Assembly: GCF_018494055.1 (NCBI RefSeq)
Contig: NZ_JABBFQ010000010.1
Location: 1 to 64,000 of the forward strand
DNA: 64,000 nucleotides
Direction: 5' to 3'
Origin: Rosenbergiella epipactidis
Lineage (GTDB): Bacteria; Pseudomonadota; Gammaproteobacteria; Enterobacterales; Enterobacteriaceae
Every line of letters starts with the position of its first letter. The first letter of the stretch is position 1. The position numbers were made by a program, and so were the translations under genes. The notes under the pieces were generated by a model that did not search any database, was not told the DNA's origin, and saw only the letters and a program-made list of their open reading frames with translations. Below, one piece after another: positions 41,821 to 49,987 of this stretch.

Positions 41821-41919
41821 ATGCGTATGCCGATCCAAAAAGAAGGATTCTTTTGTTCGACTTTTCTATCCCTTTTCTCTAGCTCTGCGAGTGATCAACA
41901 CTGGCGCTCGGCGCTTTAG
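41821..41919 (+). CDS. Possible leader peptide of mdtJI (MdtU-like), 32 residues
   Basis: An open frame starting ATGCGTATGCCG encodes 32 residues and ends in ...SDQHWRSAL. It lies 85 bp upstream of mdtJ. In E. coli a leader ORF (mdtU) upstream of mdtJI has been reported to take part in spermidine-dependent control; position and size fit. The frame has no evident ribosome site, and I cannot compare sequences here, so this is a candidate only. The downstream leader is pyrimidine-rich, as expected for a Rho-sensitive region. Confidence 0.4.
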   Translation: MRMPIQKEGFFCSTFLSLFSSSASDQHWRSAL

Positions 41920-42004
41920 CTCCTCTCTTCCTAATCGTTTTTGACTCTTATCTCTCACCCACTTGCGGTGCAGGGGCTCTTTACCATGATTTGGAAGAAT
42001 CACC

Positions 42005-42358
42005 ATGTTTTATTGGATGCTATTAGTACTCGCCATTATTTTTGAAGTCACTGGAACATTATCGATGAAGTGGTCCACGCTCAGTGGGTCCGCCAGTGGC
42101 TATTACATTATGTTATTAATGATTGGATGTTCTTATCTCACCTTGTCGATTGCGATAAAAAAAATCGCCTTAGGGGTGGCCTACGCCATGTGGGAAGGTG
42201 TGGGAATTATTTTAATCTCCTTATGTAGCCTATGGCTATTCGATGAATCATTGTCAGCCGGCAAACTCTGCGGTTTAGTCCTGTTGATCCTTGGGATCAC
42301 CTTGATCAAAATTGGGACGCGTTCAACCGATCCTAAAGCACAAGGAGTGATGCAATGA
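42005..42358 (+). CDS. mdtJ: Spermidine exporter subunit MdtJ (SMR family)
   Basis: A 117-residue four-helix small multidrug resistance protein. It has the active Glu of TM1 ([16 protein letters not shown], Glu14) and [20 protein letters not shown]. It matches E. coli MdtJ and works as a heterodimer with MdtI to export spermidine. The hydrophilic tail after residue 105 is typical of MdtJ. It overlaps mdtI by 4 bp. Confidence 0.93.
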   Translation: MFYWMLLVLAIIFEVTGTLSMKWSTLSGSASGYYIMLLMIGCSYLTLSIAIKKIALGVAYAMWEGVGIILISLCSLWLFDESLSAGKLCGLVLLILGITLIKIGTRSTDPKAQGVMQ

Positions 42359-42690
42359 TCGCCTTCTTACTTGAGTGGCAACATAGCTTATGGTTGTTAC
42401 TGGCGGTGATCGTCGAAATTATCGCTAACGTTTTACTCAAACTCTCCAATGGCTTTCAGAAAAAAGGCTACGGCATATTGTCACTTATCGCGGTATTGGC
42501 CGCTTTCAGTGCGCTGGGACAAGCTGTAAAAGGAATAGACTTAGCGGTGGCCTATGCCTTATGGGGCGGATTGGGGCTTCTGGCGACGATCGCTTTTGGC
42601 TGGATCTTATTCGGTCAACGGCTTAACTGGATCGGCGGCATAGGGATCTTGTTGCTACTGTTGGGTATGGCGATCATAAAATTGGCCTAA
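42355..42690 (+). CDS. mdtI: Spermidine exporter subunit MdtI (SMR family)
   Basis: A 111-residue partner of MdtJ with four helices. TM1 has Glu in [20 protein letters not shown], and [19 protein letters not shown] matches E. coli MdtI. The ATGA overlap with mdtJ fits stoichiometric translation of the heterodimer. Confidence 0.93.
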   Translation: MIAFLLEWQHSLWLLLAVIVEIIANVLLKLSNGFQKKGYGILSLIAVLAAFSALGQAVKGIDLAVAYALWGGLGLLATIAFGWILFGQRLNWIGGIGILLLLLGMAIIKLA

Positions 42691-42753
42691 GATTCACCCT
42701 ACAAGAATACGCCCACTAACCGAAAAAGGGGGGAATACTCCCCCCTATCTTAT

Positions 42754-43035
42754 TTATTTATACAAATCGACCACGGCATCGAAGTTTGGACCGTGCTCAC
42801 GCGCCGCAATGATCACGTAGTACTTGGCACCTTTATCGTCCGCACGTTTCGAGATCTCTTCATGCAAATCGGAAGGCGAAGAGATACTACCTCCGGTTTC
42901 CGCTACTGAGATGGATCCCACTTTAGTTAATTTGAAATGTTTCACTTCTTCTTTTGAGATATTTTGAGCAGCTTGTGCAGCAAAGCAGATTAAACCAAAC
43001 AAACCTGCGAAAAGCATCGAACGTGTTATTTTCAT
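42754..43035 (-). CDS. DUF1471 family periplasmic protein (BhsA/McbA/YdgH-like)
   Basis: A 93-residue secreted protein. The signal peptide is cut near AQA-AQN (about 23), followed by a single YdgH/BhsA-type domain (KVGSISVAETGGSISSPSDLHEEISKRADDKGAKYYVIIAAR). Family members are stress- or biofilm-related. The ATG at 43035 has GAAGGA seven bases upstream; the frame is open 10 codons further but without a better site. Confidence 0.87.
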   Translation of the reverse strand: MKITRSMLFAGLFGLICFAAQAAQNISKEEVKHFKLTKVGSISVAETGGSISSPSDLHEEISKRADDKGAKYYVIIAAREHGPNFDAVVDLYK

Positions 43036-43218
43036 TTTTTTTCCTTCTTCTCGATAGAGAAACATGGGCCAGCATCATTGCATCGTTATCTCAATTAACA
43101 AGATAAGATGATTCTTTATAATTAAACAACTGTTGTAATAATCGAGATAAAATTAGCATTTTTCGTAAAGTATTTGTGAGTTCAATCACAACAGGGTTTG
43201 ATCTACGTCAGGAATTTT

Positions 43219-44082
43219 TCACCGCTGTTGGCGAAAGACAGTTGGCGTTACGCCCGTGTCGCGTTTAAATCGTTGGCTTAAATGACTCGCTGAACTAAAA
43301 CCACATTGATAGGCAATGTCGGTCATACTGTGTTGACGGGTCGCAAGGAGCTGTTTGGCTCGCTGTAAACGACGCTGCATCACATAGTGGTGAGGGGGAA
43401 TGGACATTGAGGCGCTAAACATCCGCGCAAAGTGGTATTCACTCAACGCCGCCTGTTGCGCTAAGACCGTTAGCGTCAGAGGCTCGGCGAGATGGGCGTC
43501 AATATAGTCGCAAATATTACGAAGCACATAAGGCGATAAGCCCCCCGTCACCGTCGGTAGACGCCATGTGACTTGACTATAATGTTGAATAAGATGGGTT
43601 AATAATAGCGAGCTTGCTGAACTGAGTGCCAGCTGGTTTGCATTATCCAGCCAATCGTAGCTAAGTAAAAAATGACGATACAGCGCAGTCACCCTGTCAT
43701 CACGCTGAAAACTGGTTTCTACCAGACTCAATTCCGCTGGGCTACGGTCCCAAATCTGCTCGCCGATATGCCGAAGATGCTGCTGGGTACAATAGAGATG
43801 CACAAAGGACAACGGCCCCCGGATATCCCAATGGCTCTCTACGTCTTTAGGCATGATACAAAGTTTATCCGGGCCTCCCCCATTCTGCCAACCGCCGTGG
43901 CGTTTTTGAAAACTTTGATAACCACCGTGCGTATAAAGACTCAGGGTATGGTGATCACTTAACACCTTGATTTGATCGCACTGGTTTGACCAGGAGGCCA
44001 GCTGAATACCTGTATTCAGCGCAACTTTCTGATGCAAGGTCGCTCGCTGCTGACTTAGGGTGTCGAACGTTTGATAATGCAT
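43219..44082 (-). CDS. AraC-family transcriptional regulator
   Basis: A 287-residue regulator: N-terminal cupin-like sensing domain (about 30-170) and two C-terminal HTH motifs (LTVLAQQAALSEYHFARMF and MTDIAYQCGFSSASHLSQRF with KRDTGVTPTVFRQ). I start it at the ATG at 44082, preceded by GGAG; 38 further in-frame codons upstream look non-coding. It is divergent from an EamA transporter, which it probably controls. The inducer is unknown. Confidence 0.87.
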   Translation of the reverse strand: MHYQTFDTLSQQRATLHQKVALNTGIQLASWSNQCDQIKVLSDHHTLSLYTHGGYQSFQKRHGGWQNGGGPDKLCIMPKDVESHWDIRGPLSFVHLYCTQQHLRHIGEQIWDRSPAELSLVETSFQRDDRVTALYRHFLLSYDWLDNANQLALSSASSLLLTHLIQHYSQVTWRLPTVTGGLSPYVLRNICDYIDAHLAEPLTLTVLAQQAALSEYHFARMFSASMSIPPHHYVMQRRLQRAKQLLATRQHSMTDIAYQCGFSSASHLSQRFKRDTGVTPTVFRQQR

Positions 44083-44220
44083 GCAACGCTCCAGATAATC
44101 AGGGAATAATGCAGTGTATGAAGCGATAGGGGGAATTACTAGTCTTTCGCTGCACTGCCTAACAAAAAACCGCAAGAATATATAAATCATCCTCATGTAG
44201 ATGACAGCATTTTAATTGTG

Positions 44221-44240
44221 CTGAGTGCACAGTGGCTCAG
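44221..44240. promoter_or_regulatory. Inverted repeat in the AraC/EamA divergent promoter
   Basis: CTGAG-TGCACAGTGG-CTCAG lies 20 bp before the transporter start, in the 178-bp divergent region. It is a possible operator; AraC proteins more often use direct repeats, so the assignment is weak. Confidence 0.3.
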
Positions 44241-44260
44241 ATAACTGAGTGAGGATGATG

Positions 44261-45202
44261 ATGAACGGATTATTATATTTATGTGTAGTGGGGATTTGGG
44301 GCACAACGTGGTTTGCGATTGCCTTACAGCAAGGTGAGGTCCCTCTCTTGGTCTCGATTTTTTGGCGTTTTGCGCTGGCCGGTAGCCTACTGTTGGTGAT
44401 GAGTCGCTGGCGGTTAGGTAAGAATCACTTATCGTGGCGAGATCATGGATTTTGCTTTTTACAGGGGCTGTGCGCCTTCAGTCTTAATTTTTTCTGCTTT
44501 TACCTCGCCGCAGCACATATTACCACTGGAATAGAATCGGTTATCTTTTCGATGGCAATCCTGTTTAATGCCATCAACCAAGCGCTTTTTTATCGCACCA
44601 CGCCGGTAAAGCGGTTTTGGCCCGCCGCCGCGCTGGGAATTATCGGTATTGCCATACTCTTTAGCGATCAATGGGGGGCTAAACAGTTCTCGACATCCTT
44701 AGGCTTGGGCATCGCACTAAGCTTATTGGGAACCTATGGTTTCTCTCTGGGGAATATGTTGAGCATTCGCCATCAGCGGCGGGGCTTAGCAATATTGACG
44801 ACCAACAGTTGGGCGATGTGTTACGGCGCGGCAGTGGCCGGTGCTGGCGCTTATCTACTCGGCTATTCTTTTGTTTTACCGGCACAACCTCTTTATCTTG
44901 GTGCTTTAGGCTATCTTGCGCTATTTGGCTCAGTAATCGGCTTTGGTGCTTATTATTTATTAGTGGGACGAATTGGAGCGGGGCAGGCGGCGTATGCGAC
45001 GGTACTGTTTCCCTTAGTTGCTTTGGCTATTTCCACCCGCTTCGAAGGATATCAGTGGCATCTGCATGCGGTAGTAGGACTGGGGGTGATTTTACTGGGA
45101 AATTTCATTATGTTTTTTCCCCTACATAAGATTAAAAAAAGCCGGCTCCGTTCCCTCTTCGCGTCTGTAACGATAGAAGGGAAACGGAGCGACCTTCCCT
45201 GA
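44261..45202 (+). CDS. EamA/DMT-family transporter
   Basis: A 313-residue drug/metabolite exporter with ten hydrophobic segments and two EamA repeats (GIWGTTWFAIALQQGEVPLLVSIFWRF in the first and GSVIGFGAYYLLVGRIGAGQAAYA in the second). The substrate is unknown. Three ATGs cluster at 44255-44261; the last has the best spacing to GAGG. The adjacent AraC gene on the other strand is its likely regulator. Confidence 0.87.
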   Translation: MNGLLYLCVVGIWGTTWFAIALQQGEVPLLVSIFWRFALAGSLLLVMSRWRLGKNHLSWRDHGFCFLQGLCAFSLNFFCFYLAAAHITTGIESVIFSMAILFNAINQALFYRTTPVKRFWPAAALGIIGIAILFSDQWGAKQFSTSLGLGIALSLLGTYGFSLGNMLSIRHQRRGLAILTTNSWAMCYGAAVAGAGAYLLGYSFVLPAQPLYLGALGYLALFGSVIGFGAYYLLVGRIGAGQAAYATVLFPLVALAISTRFEGYQWHLHAVVGLGVILLGNFIMFFPLHKIKKSRLRSLFASVTIEGKRSDLP

Positions 45203-45238
45203 GTCTTATCTGTTATAAGCAGCTTTAGCTGTTGCAGT

Positions 45239-45256
45239 AGAAGAGAACGCTCTTCT
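45239..45256 (+). terminator. Hairpin after the EamA gene
   Basis: AGAAGAG-AACG-CTCTTCT is a perfect 7-bp stem with a tetraloop, 37 bp after the stop. Only a short T-poor tail follows, so it may be a transcript-end hairpin rather than a strong terminator. The rest of 45203-45489 shows no gene. Confidence 0.4.
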
Positions 45257-45489
45257 TGCCCTGGTGAGGCGGATAACCCAACACGTGACAACGCACGTAT
45301 AGGGTCTCTTACGCAATAATTTTTAATTGGCGATAAGGACTCAGAAACGAATTATAGAGATAGCTCGTTAATGCAGCAATATCTGATGCTTACAGGAGAT
45401 TGATTGATATCAATTCAATTAGACTTTTTTAACAATTGATAAGCGATTATAACATTAATAAAACTCTACTGTTGACGGAGGCACACTCT

Positions 45490-46410
45490 ATGTACCCCAT
45501 TGCTTTTTACAGCCGTCATGCTGAAACGGATTTATGGCTAGCCCCTCTCAAGGCGGCATTACCGGAAGCCACCCTTAATGTATGGCCTGTCCACGATGAA
45601 CGGGCGACGGTTGCGCTGACTTGGGCGCCAGATCAAGCCTTTATCGATGCCCATCCAAACCTTAAGGTGATTTTTAATATGGGGGCTGGCGTTGATGCTA
45701 TCTTGTCCCTCAACTTACCCGCCGATATTGCGATTATCCGTGTAAAAGATGGCGGGATGGCCGTGCAATTAGCGGAATACTGCTGTGAGGCGGTGATCCG
45801 ATTTTATCGCGAGTTTCCGCAATACGAGCAACAACGCCAGCAACATCGGTGGCAAAACAACTTACTCCATCATCGTGAAGATTATCCGGTTGGCGTGATG
45901 GGGCTAGGAGTACTGGGTGAGAAGATCGCTCAATCTTTGCGCCAGTTTGATTATCCGGTTAATGGCTGGAGCCACAGCCGCAAAGCGATCCCTGGTGTGA
46001 CTTGCTACGATGGGCAGCAGCTGGAGGATTTTTTACGCGCGTCACGCATACTGATCTGTGTGCTACCTTTGACCGATAAAACACGAGGGATCCTTAACTT
46101 TCACCATCTCTCTCTACTCAAAGACGATGGCTACTTGATCAATGTCGCTCGAGGTGGTCATCTGATTGAGGAGGACCTGATTCAATTGATTCAAACAGGG
46201 AAAATACGGGGCGCAACACTAGACGTGACCCAGAATGAACCCTTAAGTGACGAGGATCCTCTCTGGCAAGTGCCGCAAATCCGCATCACCCCCCATATTG
46301 CGGGGAAAACCCAAGTCGAGCATGTTTTGGCACAGGTCGTGCCACAAATAACTCGTTGGTTTAGGCAGGGTGAAATTGACGGGGCGATCGATTTACATCA
46401 GGGCTATTAA
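45490..46410 (+). CDS. ghrA: GhrA-like 2-hydroxyacid dehydrogenase
   Basis: A 306-residue D-2-hydroxyacid dehydrogenase, close to E. coli GhrA (glyoxylate/hydroxypyruvate reductase A). It shows the NMGAGVDAIL block, the NAD(P) motif GVMGLGVLGEKIAQSL, the catalytic Arg in INVARGGHLIEEDL, Glu in DVTQNEPL, and His in ITPHIAG. The ATG at 45490 has a perfect GGAGG nine bases upstream; the frame is open 18 codons further without such a site. Actual substrate preference is not deducible. Confidence 0.82.
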   Translation: MYPIAFYSRHAETDLWLAPLKAALPEATLNVWPVHDERATVALTWAPDQAFIDAHPNLKVIFNMGAGVDAILSLNLPADIAIIRVKDGGMAVQLAEYCCEAVIRFYREFPQYEQQRQQHRWQNNLLHHREDYPVGVMGLGVLGEKIAQSLRQFDYPVNGWSHSRKAIPGVTCYDGQQLEDFLRASRILICVLPLTDKTRGILNFHHLSLLKDDGYLINVARGGHLIEEDLIQLIQTGKIRGATLDVTQNEPLSDEDPLWQVPQIRITPHIAGKTQVEHVLAQVVPQITRWFRQGEIDGAIDLHQGY

Positions 46411-46419
46411 TCAATTTTT

Positions 46420-46442
46420 GCTCAAAATGGCCTTTTTTGAGC
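46420..46442. terminator. Hairpin after the GhrA-like gene
   Basis: GCTCAAAA-TGGCCTT-TTTTGAGC, 10 bp after the stop, with T-runs inside and before the stem. A probable terminator. Confidence 0.55.
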
Positions 46443-46449
46443 GGAAAAA

Positions 46450-46530
46450 CTGTCGTGTCAGTTCTATCATTCACAATTCCATAGACAACTTTACATTTGT
46501 TTAACTTCGCGCTCACACGACAGCTTTTTC
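46450..46530 (+). promoter_or_regulatory. Long-range inverted repeat in the gcd leader
   Basis: CTGTCGTGT (46450-46458) and ACACGACAG (46515-46523) are perfect complements separated by 56 bases. CTTTTTC follows directly, 35 bp before the gcd start. It could be an operator, or a terminator-like leader hairpin. Confidence 0.4.
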
Positions 46531-46557
46531 TCTCACTCTTTTGCACAGGTCATCGCC

Positions 46558-48957
46558 ATGAAAGGTAAATTGATATTACTAAGGATCGTGTCTGTCTTGC
46601 TGCTGCTCACCAGCATCATCATGATAGCTGGGGGCGGGTACTTACTCTCCCTATCAGGGTCCTGCTACTATTTAATTGCGGGTATTTTCCTGCTGATCAG
46701 TACCATTCAGCTTTTTCGCCGTAAATCCTCCGGCGCAATACTCTTTTTTATCGTCTACCTTGCCACCATTCTCTGGACCATTCATGAAAGTGGGGCGGAT
46801 TATTGGGGATGGGTACCTCGTTTATCCTTACTCACCGTTTATGGTTTTCTCTTAGCCTTAAGCTTACCTGCCTTGCAACGCCAACCTTCGAATAAGTTGA
46901 GTTTCGGTTTAGCCGGGATTTTTGTGGTGATCTTTGCTGTCGCTTTTGGCATGGCATTTGTGCCAACCCATGTCTTTCATTCAGGTAAGGCACTCCCTCA
47001 GCAACCTTTGGTTAAAACGCCTACCCCTTCGCAGGCGGAGCAACCGGATAGTGACTGGACCTATTATGGCCGAGATGCTGATGCCTCGCGTTTCTCCCCT
47101 TTAAGCCAAATAACCCCCGATAACGTAGGCCAGCTTAAACGCGCTTGGACTTATCGTACCGGTGATCTTCCTGCGCCGGGACAAGTCAACAAATGGGCGG
47201 CTGAAAATACCCCGATCAAGGTTGGTGATGCCGTCTATGTTTGCTCGGCACGCAACAACATCATCAAGTTGGATGCCAAAACCGGTAAGAAAATCTGGGA
47301 GCACAATACTGGCGTAAAATATGAGAGCATCCCTTATACCGCCGCGTGTAAAGGGGTGACCTACTATACCTCGACCCAAACTCCTGTTGGACAAGCCTGT
47401 CACACTCGTCTTATCGTCGGCACCTTGGATGAACGCCTAGTGGCCGTTGACAGTGAAACGGGACAATCTTGCCAAGGATTTGGTGAACACGGACAAACTA
47501 ACTTACTGAAAGGTTTGGGCTATACCGTTCCAGGATTCGTTGCCGTGACAGCGCCAGTGCCTATTATTAATGGCACCATCGTTGTTAACCACGAGGTGCT
47601 GGATGGACAACGCCGTTGGGCACCTTCTGGTGTGATCCGCGGCTATGATGCAGAAACCGGGCAGTTCAAATGGGCGTGGGATGTGAATAACCCTACGGAC
47701 CATAAAGAACCGGCAGCGGGTAAAGAATATAGCCGTGGTACGCCTAACTCTTGGGCGACAATGGTAGGAGATAATCGTTTAGGATTAGTGTACGTCCCAA
47801 CCGGTAACTCTGCCGCCGATTACTACAGTAAATTGCGCTCGGCGAATGAGAACAAGGTCTCTTCATCCATCGTTGCCATCGATGTTAAAACCGGTGACGT
47901 CCGCTGGGTCTTCCAGACCGTGCATAAAGATGTGTGGGATTACGACATGGGTTCACAACCGACACTCTTCGATTTCCCTGGCCCTAATGGTTCGACAATT
48001 CCAGCGATAATTGTACCGACTAAACGTGGTCAAACGTTTGTACTGAACCGCGAAACGGGTAAGCCTTTGACACCTGTTGAAGAGAAAGCCGCCCCTGCAG
48101 CCGTCGTCAAAGAAGACCCGCGTGCGCCGACACAACCTTGGTCGGTGGGGATGCCACGTCTTGGGCTGCCCGATCTGAGCGAGCGTAAAATGTGGGGCTT
48201 AACGATGTTTGATCAGTTGGCCTGCCGTATTAAGTTCCGCCAAGCCCGTTACGAAGGTGAATTTACGCCACCGAGCTTGGATAAGCCATGGATTGAATAC
48301 CCAGGATACAATGGTGGCAGTGACTGGGGCAGTGTGGCCTATAACCCACAAAATGGCGTGTTGATCGCTAACTGGAATAATACACCAATGTATGACCAGT
48401 TAATCACCCGTAAAAAAGCCGATAAGTTAGGCCTGCAATCTATCGACTCACCTAAATATAAGCCTGGCGGCGGCGGTGCAGAAGGTAACGGTGCGATGGC
48501 TGATACCCCGTATGCGATTCAAGTCTCGCCGTTCTATTTAGATAGCACGCAGATGCTCTGTAACGAACCGCCTTACGGCATGATTACGGCAATCGATATG
48601 CATACCCGTAAAGTGTTATGGCAGCACCCGTTAGGGAGTGGTGAGAAGAACGGTCCATTTGGACTTCCTACCCATATGCCAATCAATGTCGGTACGCCAA
48701 ATAACGGTGGCCCGATCATTACGGCGGGTGGCTTAACCTTTGTCGCGGCAACTACGGATAATAAAATTCGTGCCTTCGATAACCGCACCGGTAAGGAAGT
48801 CTGGAGCGACACCTTACCAGCAGGTGGTCAAGCCACGCCGATGACCTATTCTGCTGGAGGTAAGCAGTATCTGGTGATTATGGCTGGTGGCCACCACTTT
48901 ATGCGCACAAACGTCGGCGATTATGTCATCGCTTACGGCCTTCCTGATACCCACTAA
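46558..48957 (+). CDS. gcd: Quinoprotein (PQQ) glucose dehydrogenase, membrane-bound
   Basis: Oxidises glucose to gluconolactone in the periplasm, passing electrons to ubiquinone. The 799-residue protein has an N-terminal anchor of five membrane helices (about 1-140) and an eight-bladed PQQ propeller (about 170-799). Blocks include DWTYYGRDADASRFSPLSQI, KDVWDYDMGSQPTL, RGQTFVLNRETGKPL and YNGGSDWGSVAYNPQNG, as in E. coli Gcd (796 residues). PQQ synthesis genes are not in the window, so activity depends on genes elsewhere or on external PQQ. Confidence 0.97.
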   Translation: MKGKLILLRIVSVLLLLTSIIMIAGGGYLLSLSGSCYYLIAGIFLLISTIQLFRRKSSGAILFFIVYLATILWTIHESGADYWGWVPRLSLLTVYGFLLALSLPALQRQPSNKLSFGLAGIFVVIFAVAFGMAFVPTHVFHSGKALPQQPLVKTPTPSQAEQPDSDWTYYGRDADASRFSPLSQITPDNVGQLKRAWTYRTGDLPAPGQVNKWAAENTPIKVGDAVYVCSARNNIIKLDAKTGKKIWEHNTGVKYESIPYTAACKGVTYYTSTQTPVGQACHTRLIVGTLDERLVAVDSETGQSCQGFGEHGQTNLLKGLGYTVPGFVAVTAPVPIINGTIVVNHEVLDGQRRWAPSGVIRGYDAETGQFKWAWDVNNPTDHKEPAAGKEYSRGTPNSWATMVGDNRLGLVYVPTGNSAADYYSKLRSANENKVSSSIVAIDVKTGDVRWVFQTVHKDVWDYDMGSQPTLFDFPGPNGSTIPAIIVPTKRGQTFVLNRETGKPLTPVEEKAAPAAVVKEDPRAPTQPWSVGMPRLGLPDLSERKMWGLTMFDQLACRIKFRQARYEGEFTPPSLDKPWIEYPGYNGGSDWGSVAYNPQNGVLIANWNNTPMYDQLITRKKADKLGLQSIDSPKYKPGGGGAEGNGAMADTPYAIQVSPFYLDSTQMLCNEPPYGMITAIDMHTRKVLWQHPLGSGEKNGPFGLPTHMPINVGTPNNGGPIITAGGLTFVAATTDNKIRAFDNRTGKEVWSDTLPAGGQATPMTYSAGGKQYLVIMAGGHHFMRTNVGDYVIAYGLPDTH

Positions 48958-48962
48958 TTGTT

Positions 48963-48984
48963 ACGGCCCTGCGGGGCCGTTTAC
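48963..48984 (+). terminator. Terminator after gcd
   Basis: ACGGCCC-TGCG-GGGCCGT perfect stem six bases after the gcd stop, with a short T-run. Confidence 0.65.
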
Positions 48985-49084
48985 ATCTTGATAAAAAGTT
49001 TTCATCAATTCATCCGGCCAGTGTGATCTTCGTCAACTATAGTTATTAACCTAAGCCTATTTTATTTGACAACGGAGCTATCAA

Positions 49085-49960
49085 ATGGTCAAGAAAGTTG
49101 AAATTCACGCGCAATCACAAAAATTACCAGGTTCTGAAGCTAAATTGTCACCTAAAGCGGAAATGATCCGTGAAGATTACCGCGGTAGCGGCAAGCTGGC
49201 CGGAAAGGTCGCATTAGTCACCGGCGGCGATAGTGGTATTGGCCGTTCTGCCGCCCTTCACTTTGCCCGCGAAGGTGCTGATGTCGCCATCACTTATCTT
49301 CCGAATAACGAAGATGAAGCGGCTGATGCGCGTTCAATCAAAGCCTTAATCGAGCAAGAAGGGCAACAGTGCGCCATCTACCCAGTTGATTTACGTAAAG
49401 CCGAAAATTGCCGTAAATTGATTGCCGACGTTGTTGAAGCTTTCGGTAAATTAAACGTGCTGGTGAACAATGCCGGAACACAATACCCGAACGAAGATCT
49501 TACCACGTTAAGCGACGAGCAATGGCTCAACACTTTTGACACCAATATTCATAGTATCTTCTTCCTGACTAAAGCAGCGCTCCCGCACTTGAAGGAAGAT
49601 GACAGCATCATCAATACCACTTCAGTTAATGCTTATATCGGTCCGCAAATGCTGATTGATTATACTGCGACGAAAGGGGCGATTGTCAGCTTTACCCGCG
49701 CGCTATCTAACCAAATTGCAGGCAAAGGGATCCGCGTCAATGCCGTGGCCCCAGGTCCGGTTTGGACACCGCTGCAGCCTGCGACATTGGGCGATTACAA
49801 CCCAGAACTGCTAGAGAACTTTGGCCATGAAACGCCAATGGGACGTGCAGGGCAGCCGTCTGAACTCGGTCCTATTTATGTCTTCCTCGCAAGCTTAGAC
49901 TCTTCTTATATCAGCGGCCAAGTGATCCATCCTAACGGTGGCACCATGGTAGGTGGCTGA
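49085..49960 (+). CDS. YghA-like short-chain dehydrogenase/reductase
   Basis: A 291-residue SDR with the longer N-terminus typical of the YghA/general stress 39 group. The NADP motif is TGGDSGIGRS (about 46-55), NNAG is at about 128, and the catalytic Ser/Tyr/Lys occur in INTTSVNAYIG and YTATKGA. E. coli YghA is an NADP aldehyde reductase that can act on glyoxal-type compounds. It lies 27 bp before the sugar isomerase gene in the same direction, probably one operon. A second member of this group is at 58781-59656. Confidence 0.85.
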   Translation: MVKKVEIHAQSQKLPGSEAKLSPKAEMIREDYRGSGKLAGKVALVTGGDSGIGRSAALHFAREGADVAITYLPNNEDEAADARSIKALIEQEGQQCAIYPVDLRKAENCRKLIADVVEAFGKLNVLVNNAGTQYPNEDLTTLSDEQWLNTFDTNIHSIFFLTKAALPHLKEDDSIINTTSVNAYIGPQMLIDYTATKGAIVSFTRALSNQIAGKGIRVNAVAPGPVWTPLQPATLGDYNPELLENFGHETPMGRAGQPSELGPIYVFLASLDSSYISGQVIHPNGGTMVGG

Positions 49961-49987
49961 TTCTTAACTTCTTTATGAGGTGTTGTT

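Noticed and set aside
41668-42004. Guanidine riboswitch before the SMR gene pair
   Set aside because: SMR genes can be guanidine exporters, but no guanidine-I/II/III aptamer was recognised and the proteins match MdtJ/MdtI.
45052-45291. 79-residue minus-strand frame overlapping the EamA gene end
   Set aside because: Mostly antisense to a clear coding region, with no ribosome site and a low-information product.
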